Positions 57,576 through 62,782 of a stretch of 62,782 nt of DNA are shown here, piece by piece; the first letter of the stretch is position 1; every line of letters starts with the position of its first letter. The stretch is taken from contig SLGK01000158.1 of assembly GCA_007123775.1 (NCBI GenBank), forward strand, positions 1 to 62,782. The letters are read 5' to 3'. Below the pieces are notes generated by a model. It saw only the letters and a list, made by a program, of their open reading frames with translations. It ran no database searches and was not told the origin of the DNA. Source of the DNA: Anaerolineae bacterium. Lineage in GTDB: Bacteria > Chloroflexota > Anaerolineae > Promineifilales > Promineifilaceae. The position numbers and the translations under genes were made by a program.

Positions 57576-58337
57576 CTATGGGTTTAACAGGGTCAGCACC
57601 GGCTCAAACAGCGGGCCGTTGGTAGCCACCCCTTCACTGGCCAGGGTCAACACGTTTCCTTGCCAGTCGGTAAACGTGCCGCCCGCCTCTTCCATGATTA
57701 TGCGCAGCGGCCCGGCATCCCAGGGGGCCAGGGCCGGATCGAGCATAATTTCGGCGCGACCGGTAGCCACCAGTGCGTAGCCGTAAGCATCACCCCAGGT
57801 GCGCTGGAAGTAAGTGGCCCTCAGGAGCCGCTCCCAAGCGGCCTGCTTGGGGCCAAAGTAGTTGAGGCCGCTCACCAGCAGCCGGGCATCTGCCAGTTTG
57901 TCTACGGGCGAGGTATGGGTACGACGGCCGTTCCAATAGCAGCCTTGTCCCCGCAGGGCGTAGACCATTTCATTCAGTACCGGCATGTGGATGACACCCA
58001 GCAGCGGTTCACCTTCTTCCAGCAGGGCCACGAGCGTACTGTACAGCGGTACGCCACTGACAAAGGATTTGGTGCCGTCGATGGGATCAAGCACCCAGGT
58101 ATAACGGCCGTTGCCCGTAACCGTCTCGAATTCTTCCCCAATGATGCCATGCTCAGGGTAGCGGGCCTGAATCAACTGGCGCAGCTTATGCTCTGCTTCC
58201 TTGTCGGCAATCGTAACCGGCGTATTGTCCCCTTTGCGGTCAGCAGCCAGGCGGGTCTGATAATAACCCAGGGTGATACGACCCGCTTCCCAGGTCGCGT
58301 TCAGGGCAAAATCGAGAAGGTCGTGGTTGGTAGTCAT
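57576..58337 (-). CDS. Inositol monophosphatase-family phosphatase (histidinol-phosphatase-like)
   Basis: Metal-site motifs of the family are present: GEEFETVTG (Glu), WVLDPIDGTKSFVSGVPL and LAPWDAGPLRIIMEEAGG. The DPIDGTKSFVSG form with Phe-Val-Ser-Gly is typical of the HisN type of histidinol-phosphate phosphatase rather than SuhB, but sugar-phosphate or PAP substrates cannot be excluded. It has 253 residues and Mg2+-dependent chemistry by family. It lies downstream of holB on the same strand, separated by a ~110-bp low-complexity repeat. Confidence 0.85.
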   Translation of the reverse strand: MTTNHDLLDFALNATWEAGRITLGYYQTRLAADRKGDNTPVTIADKEAEHKLRQLIQARYPEHGIIGEEFETVTGNGRYTWVLDPIDGTKSFVSGVPLYSTLVALLEEGEPLLGVIHMPVLNEMVYALRGQGCYWNGRRTHTSPVDKLADARLLVSGLNYFGPKQAAWERLLRATYFQRTWGDAYGYALVATGRAEIMLDPALAPWDAGPLRIIMEEAGGTFTDWQGNVLTLASEGVATNGPLFEPVLTLLNP

Positions 58338-58340
58338 AGG

Positions 58341-58457
58341 TTACGTGGTTGCGGAAGGGCATGGTTGCGGAGGGGCATGGTGGCGAGGTGGCAAGTTCTT
58401 ATTACATCGTATCCGCCACTCCGCCACTCCGCTATTCCGCCACTCCGCTACTCCACC
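58341..58457. repeat. Low-complexity repeats GGTTGCGGAGGGGCAT and CCGCCACT
   Basis: The left half repeats GTTGCGGAAGGGCATG-like units and the right half tandem CCGCCACT/CCGCTACT octamers. The halves are partly complementary. It fills the spacer between holB and the phosphatase gene and overlaps the last few holB codons. Confidence 0.55.
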
Positions 58458-59473
58458 CCACCATATGGATAAACTAAGAACAGATTCTCCAAAACCAGCC
58501 TGGTATTGGCGTTGCGCTCCAACTGCCAGAGGGCGCGTCGGGTTTCTTGCAGGCTGCCCAGAATCGCTTCTTTGTCCCAGCGTCGAGCCTGCTGGTGGAG
58601 CGTGGTCTCATGGTCAATATTAGATAGCTGCGAAAAACGGCCGTTGCCACCACCTTTCTGACTGAGCAACAGCAAATCTCGCCACCAGGTCAGCCACGTT
58701 TGCAACAGGGCCGGAATTGCGTCCGGCTTGTTGGCCAGCTTCTCGGCCTGAGCAAAGCGTTGACTCCGCTTGCCGCCCAAAACCGTCTGCAACTGGTCGA
58801 TGTTCTCGTTGCGCGTGACCAGCATAGATAGGTCTTGCGCCGCCTGCACCGCCCAACCTAAACGGCCGTCGGCCAGATGAGCCAGCAGATAGGCGCGTTC
58901 GTCGGGTACGGCCCAACGGGTTGTCAGGCTTTGTTCGATGAGGTCAGCAGCTAACGGCCGTAAACCCACGGTGCGGCAGCGTGACGTAATCGTATCCAGC
59001 AGCGTATCGGCGTCGGTAGCCGTCAGCAGCAAGATGACATTGTTGGGCGGTTCTTCCAGCGTTTTCAGAAAGGCGTTAGCGGCGTTCTGATTGGCCGCGT
59101 CAAACCGTTTTAGAATGGCCACCTTGTACCGTCCCTCGTAGGCCGCCAGATTCAGCCCACGCTGCAGTTCCCGAATCGTCTCAATCTTATGCGACAGGCT
59201 ACCCCGGCTGCTCACCTCTGGCTCAAGCAGGCGCACATCGGGGTGGCGATCAGCGGCGATCAGCTTACAGGCACGGCAGTCACCACACGGCCGTTCCGCC
59301 ACATCTTGTGCCTCACAATTCAGTGCCTGGGCAAAGGTGCGGGCCAGGGTCGTCTTGCCGATCTGGGCCGGGCCGGTAATCAAATAAGCGTGACCGATGC
59401 GCTGATGGACAACAGCCCCGCTAAGTAGCTGCACGGCCCACTCGTGGCCAATAATCTGATTCCAGTTGGTCAT
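58448..59473 (-). CDS. holB: DNA polymerase III subunit delta'
   Basis: The clamp-loader AAA+ fold is visible: IIGHEWAVQLLSGAV, Walker A ITGPAQIGKTTLARTFA, the zinc-binding CGDCRACK, and the LKTLEEPPNNVILLL segment with SRC (ITSRCRTVGL). This identifies delta', which loads the beta clamp with tau/gamma and delta. ATG 59473 (MTNWNQIIG) is chosen because family similarity begins there; upstream in-frame starts at 59497 and 59584 run into the promoter of the divergent GNAT gene. It is about 341 residues. Confidence 0.9.
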   Translation of the reverse strand: MTNWNQIIGHEWAVQLLSGAVVHQRIGHAYLITGPAQIGKTTLARTFAQALNCEAQDVAERPCGDCRACKLIAADRHPDVRLLEPEVSSRGSLSHKIETIRELQRGLNLAAYEGRYKVAILKRFDAANQNAANAFLKTLEEPPNNVILLLTATDADTLLDTITSRCRTVGLRPLAADLIEQSLTTRWAVPDERAYLLAHLADGRLGWAVQAAQDLSMLVTRNENIDQLQTVLGGKRSQRFAQAEKLANKPDAIPALLQTWLTWWRDLLLLSQKGGGNGRFSQLSNIDHETTLHQQARRWDKEAILGSLQETRRALWQLERNANTRLVLENLFLVYPYGGVE

Positions 59474-59592
59474 GGTCACGTTCATGGTCTTGGTCATCGG
59501 CCCGATTGTAAGATTGGTTCTGGTTTGCGTCAACAAGTGGTAAACTGAACAATTATCTGTTTCTTGTCCCAATCTGATGTACACTTACCGGC

Positions 59593-60027
59593 ATGATAAA
59601 CGAAATTGACTACCGCTATGACAACGACCTGGATACCAACCAGGTTATTGACCTTTACTCCGCTTCTTCTCTGGGCGAGCGTCGGCCGGTTCATGACCCG
59701 GCGCAGATGGCTATGATGATGGCTCACGCCAACCTGGTGATCACAGCCTGGGAGGGTCCGCTGCTGGTGGGCCTGGCCCGAACCATGACCGATTATTGTT
59801 ACGTTGGCTACCTGGCCGATCTGGTGGTGCGTGAGTCTCACCAACGCCGGGGGATCGGCGTCCGACTGATTCAGGAAACCCGCGCCAGGATGGGGGCCAA
59901 CTCAAAATTGGTCTTGATAGCAGCCCCCAAAGCGGTTGACTATTACCCGCGCATTGGTTTTACGCGCCACCCCAGCGCCTGGACGCTGGACGCCGACAGC
60001 CCTTTCCCCTGGCCAGGGAATGGTTAG
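59593..60027 (+). CDS. GNAT-family N-acetyltransferase
   Basis: The acetyl-CoA-binding motif is ADLVVRESHQRRGIGVRLIQ, following a central strand (YVGYLADLVV), and the C-terminal YYPRIGF is the usual motif B end. The 144-residue length fits a single GNAT domain, resembling small bacterial acetyltransferases of unknown substrate. It is 13 bp upstream of hutH on the same strand, so the two are probably co-transcribed. Confidence 0.82.
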   Translation: MINEIDYRYDNDLDTNQVIDLYSASSLGERRPVHDPAQMAMMMAHANLVITAWEGPLLVGLARTMTDYCYVGYLADLVVRESHQRRGIGVRLIQETRARMGANSKLVLIAAPKAVDYYPRIGFTRHPSAWTLDADSPFPWPGNG

Positions 60028-60040
60028 AAACAAGGTGTTT

Positions 60041-61600
60041 ATGGACCCGCTGATAATTGATGGCGCTGAGCTGAAGGTAGATGACGTGGTGGCTGTGGCC
60101 CGTCGGCGTCAAATGGTTCAGCTTGACCCCCAGGCCATGCCCCGTCTGCACCGCTCGCGGGCAGCCGTCGCCCAACTGGTACGTGAAGAGCGGGTGGTTT
60201 ATGGCATCACGACGGGATTCGGCCGTTTCAAAGACAAGATTATTTCCCCTGCCGAAACCAAACAGTTACAGCTCAACCTGGTCCGCAGCCATGCCGTGGG
60301 CGTGGGGCCAGATTTGCCTGAAGCGGTGGTGCGTGCCATGCTGCTGGTGCGGGCTAACACGCTGGCCCTGGGCTACTCCGGCGTACGGCCAGAACTGGTG
60401 CAACTGCTGCTGGAGATGCTCAACAAAGGGGTTCACCCGCGCATTCCGGCCCAGGGATCGCTGGGGGCCAGCGGCGATCTGGCCCCACTGGCTCACCTGA
60501 CGCTGGTGGTGATTGGTGAAGGTGAGGCCCATTATGAGGGGGAATTGATAGACGGCCGTTCTGCCCTGCGACATGCCGGTTTAAGCCCCGTCGAACTGGA
60601 AGCCAAAGAGGGTCTGGCCCTGCTCAACGGCACCAGCTTTATGGTGGGTATGGGCGCTTTACTGGTGCGCCGCGCTATCAACCTGGCCCTGACGGCCGAC
60701 ATGGCCGCCTGCCTCAGCCTGGAAGCCCTGCACGGCACAGACCGCGCCTATGACGAGCGCGTCCATGCCCTGCGGCCCCATCCCCGCCAGATAGAGTGCG
60801 CCGCCTACCTGCGCCAACTGCTGACCGGCAGCCAACTGCTGCGCGATGCCAGCTCTCTCAACGTGCAAGACCCCTACACGCTACGCTGCGTGCCTCAAGT
60901 TCACGGGGCCGTTCGGGACGCCATTGCCTATGCCCGCTGGGTCATCGACATCGAGCTGAACTCAGTCAACGACAACCCCATCATTTTTGTCAATGACGAA
61001 ACGGATGAGATCGACGTCATTTCGGCCGGCAACTTTCATGGTGAGCCGGTGGCCATTGCCATGGATTATATGAAGCTGGCTTTAACTGAGTTGGGCAATA
61101 TGAGTGAACGGCGCGGCGCCCGCCTGGTTGATGCGGACAGCAACGGCCGTATCCTGCCCATGTTCCTCACCGAGCAAGGCGGGCTAGAAAGCGGCTTTAT
61201 GATGGTCCACTACACGGCGGCAGCGCTGGCTTCGGAGAACAAAGTGCTGGCCCATCCTGCCAGCGCCGACACCATCCCCACCAGCGCCAACGTAGAAGAT
61301 CACGTAAGCATGGGGGCGACGGCGGCGCGTCAGGTGGCCCAAATTCTGGACCATGTAGAAACGATTGTGGCCATTGAGCTGCTGTTGGCAGCTCAAGGAG
61401 TAGATTTTCGCAAGCGTACCTTAGGTACAGAACGGTTGGGGCGAGGAACGGCCGTTGCCTATGACCTCATTCGCCAGCACGTACCCTTTCTACAAAACGA
61501 CGCCATTCTCTACCCCTACATGGAACAGATGCGCCAGCTTGTAGCTGATGGCACCATCAAGCGAGCGGTAGAGGCAGCTATGGAGTCGGCAGAAACTTAA
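60041..61600 (+). CDS. hutH: Histidine ammonia-lyase
   Basis: The MIO cofactor triad Ala-Ser-Gly is at residues 143-145 (GSLGASGDLAPLAH), close to the position in Pseudomonas HAL. The N-terminal loop VYGITTGFGRF and the block LVRSHAVGVG are typical of HAL, and NDNPIIFVNDETDE and NLGNMSERR-like segments follow. It deaminates L-histidine to urocanate. ATG 60041 with an AAGG site upstream gives 519 residues; ATG 60020 is an alternative overlapping the GNAT gene. No hutU, hutI or other histidine-degradation genes are in the window. Confidence 0.93.
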   Translation: MDPLIIDGAELKVDDVVAVARRRQMVQLDPQAMPRLHRSRAAVAQLVREERVVYGITTGFGRFKDKIISPAETKQLQLNLVRSHAVGVGPDLPEAVVRAMLLVRANTLALGYSGVRPELVQLLLEMLNKGVHPRIPAQGSLGASGDLAPLAHLTLVVIGEGEAHYEGELIDGRSALRHAGLSPVELEAKEGLALLNGTSFMVGMGALLVRRAINLALTADMAACLSLEALHGTDRAYDERVHALRPHPRQIECAAYLRQLLTGSQLLRDASSLNVQDPYTLRCVPQVHGAVRDAIAYARWVIDIELNSVNDNPIIFVNDETDEIDVISAGNFHGEPVAIAMDYMKLALTELGNMSERRGARLVDADSNGRILPMFLTEQGGLESGFMMVHYTAAALASENKVLAHPASADTIPTSANVEDHVSMGATAARQVAQILDHVETIVAIELLLAAQGVDFRKRTLGTERLGRGTAVAYDLIRQHVPFLQNDAILYPYMEQMRQLVADGTIKRAVEAAMESAET

Positions 61601-61652
61601 AACGCGATACGTAAAACGTAACTAAAAGACCCGCAGGTACGTTGTAGGCACT

Positions 61653-62108
61653 ATGAAACATAGCATCATGAAACTTCTGTACCGGCTGGCTCATCGCACC
61701 CAGCGCCTTTACTGGGCCATATGGCGACCCATCACGCTGGGCGTCAACGTGCTAATCGTGCAAGAGGGGGAAGTGCTGCTGGTACGGCCGAGTTACAAAA
61801 ATGGCTGGTCATTGCCCGGTGGGGGCTTAAAACGCAACGAAACGCTGGCCCAGGCTGCCCGGCGCGAAGTGCGTGAAGAGGTGGGCTTTGTCCTCCACGA
61901 GCTGCGCTTCGTTACCATCCTTTCCAATCTGGAAGCGGCCAAAAGCGACCATGTGGCCCTGTATATCTCAGAAACGTTTACGCCGCCGGCCGGTCACCAC
62001 CACAGCTACGAAATTGATGACTACCGCTTTTTCCCAATCAACGCCCTACCTCCTAGCGTCAATGGCGGCACGCGGTACGTCATTGAGACGCACCTGCGTA
62101 AAACGTAG
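61653..62108 (+). CDS. Nudix hydrolase
   Basis: The Nudix box is complete: GGGLKRNETLAQAARREV followed by REEVGF, after the strand GVNVLIVQEGEVLLV. The 151-residue protein has a slightly extended basic N-terminal helix (MKLLYRLAHRTQRLYWAIWR). Nudix enzymes hydrolyse nucleoside diphosphate-linked compounds; which one is not evident. It follows hutH by 52 bp, and its stop codon is part of a 15-bp hairpin shared with the convergent aroC gene. Confidence 0.88.
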   Translation: MKHSIMKLLYRLAHRTQRLYWAIWRPITLGVNVLIVQEGEVLLVRPSYKNGWSLPGGGLKRNETLAQAARREVREEVGFVLHELRFVTILSNLEAAKSDHVALYISETFTPPAGHHHSYEIDDYRFFPINALPPSVNGGTRYVIETHLRKT

Positions 62109-62135
62109 GCCGTATCCGCTTACGTTTTACGCAGG
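62093..62135. terminator. 15-bp perfect hairpin between convergent Nudix and aroC genes
   Basis: Arms 62093-62107 and 62121-62135 (TGCGTAAAACGTA core) are exact reverse complements around a 13-nt loop. The left arm contains the last Nudix codons. No T run is present, so bidirectional termination is inferred. Confidence 0.7.
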
Positions 62136-62137
62136 CT

Positions 62138-62782
62138 CTACTTATAACCAAACCGCCAGGCTACATCATCCATAGGCAGGTCAGATAGTCGGGCCTGGCG
62201 CAGAGCCTCAAAGCGGGATTCCATCTCGGCCAGACTGTCGCCGCCCAATTTTTGCAGCAGGGCGTCGGCCAGGGTAATAGCCACCATGGCCTCGCCTACG
62301 ACGGCCGCGCGGGGTACGGCGCAAAAGTCGGAACGCTCATAGACCGTTGCGGCCGTTTCGCCCGTCGCCAGATTGACCGAGCGGCGCGGATTCAGTACAG
62401 TCGAGATGGGCTTCATGACCGCCCGCACAATGACCGGCTCTCCAGTCGTAATGCCCCCTTCAAAACCGCCGCTGTTATTGGTGTGGCGCACCAGTTGATT
62501 CCCATCTTCGGCCAAAAAAATCTCGTCATGGATTTCTGATCCTGGCTTGTCACTGCTGGCAAAAGCGGGGCCAACCTCGACGCCTTTGATGGCGTGGATA
62601 GAGCCAACCGCGCCCATTAGCAGCCCGTCCAGCCGCCGGTCCCAGTGGACGTGACTGCCCAGGCCGGGCGGTACGCCGAGGGCCACCACCTCAAAAATGC
62701 CGCCGACGGTATCTCTGGCCTGCATGATGGTCCAGATATGGTCGCGCATGGCCTCGGCGGCCGCGGGCAGGGGACAGCGGAC
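62138..62782 (-). CDS. aroC: Chorismate synthase, C-terminal part (5' end outside window)
   Basis: The frame is open to the last base of the window (VRCPLPAAAEAMRDHIW), so only the C-terminal ~214 residues are present; the ATG at 62749 is internal. Family motifs include GIFEVVALGVPPGLGSHVHW, KGVEVGPAF, NNSGGFEGGITTGEPV, RAVMKPIST and ERSDFCAVPRAAVVGEAMVA. Chorismate synthase makes chorismate from EPSP with reduced FMN in the shikimate pathway. The gene converges on the Nudix hydrolase gene. Confidence 0.95.
   Translation of the reverse strand, partial: VRCPLPAAAEAMRDHIWTIMQARDTVGGIFEVVALGVPPGLGSHVHWDRRLDGLLMGAVGSIHAIKGVEVGPAFASSDKPGSEIHDEIFLAEDGNQLVRHTNNSGGFEGGITTGEPVIVRAVMKPISTVLNPRRSVNLATGETAATVYERSDFCAVPRAAVVGEAMVAITLADALLQKLGGDSLAEMESRFEALRQARLSDLPMDDVAWRFGYK

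Overview
The window looks like a chromosomal piece of a free-living bacterium, most likely a Chloroflexota (Anaerolineae-like) genome or metagenome bin. That placement is inference from gene content and style: large secreted proteins with lamin-tail, CotH and TolB-like propeller domains and a recurring YLPLI-type motif, a beta' subunit with a long coiled-coil insertion, a giant acidic TPR protein, and a K+-dependent-type membrane pyrophosphatase. A palindrome, AACGGCCGTT, is scattered through genes and spacers like a genome-specific highly iterated element. No phage, plasmid or CRISPR locus is visible.

Layout. 1-5.0 kb (+): the 3' end of a Wzt-type polysaccharide ABC-transporter ATPase, a Vgb-like propeller and two secreted TIM-barrel glycosidase-like proteins, i.e. 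the edge of an exopolysaccharide locus. 5.0-10 kb (-): two large secreted proteins sharing a paralogous C-terminal domain, one with a CotH domain. 10-12 kb: tRNA-Ser(CGA), tadA and an orphan McrC, divergent from a WYL regulator across a palindromic operator/promoter. 13-20 kb: stress and maintenance genes (msrA, CHAD, HPF-like, AAA/Lon-like protease, PRC-barrel). 20-24.3 kb: a receiver-like regulator without phosphorylation residues, a site-2 protease with CBS domains, and a divergent aminotransferase/omega-amidase pair.

24.3-28.6 kb is an accessory island. It has four unrecognised minus-strand genes largely free of the palindrome, one attC-like folded element, remnants of a CapA-like gene and a nucleotidyltransferase-like gene, and a higBA locus in which higB is reduced to its last 25 codons behind an intact promoter/operator. 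28.6-31.8 kb (+): a 1032-aa secreted propeller-lipase protein.

31.8-41.4 kb is mostly housekeeping: rpoC (without rpoB), prfB with its programmed +1 frameshift, ftsY, xseA/xseB, rsfS with an apparent CTG start, and ndk. 41.5-50.1 kb (-): the giant acidic TPR protein, an HDAC-like deacetylase and hppA. 50.4-54.1 kb (+): a CoA-transferase beta subunit translationally coupled to a Clp-type AAA+ ATPase, then a DinB-like protein. 54.1-62.8 kb: a large membrane protein broken in a G8 run, an inositol-phosphatase family enzyme, holB, a GNAT, hutH, a Nudix hydrolase and the 3' part of aroC.

Many spacers hold short tandem 6-8 nt repeats, often as perfect inverted copies that make long hairpins. These, the YLPLI motif, the iterated palindrome and the acidic W-L repeat protein are the least-explained signals here.
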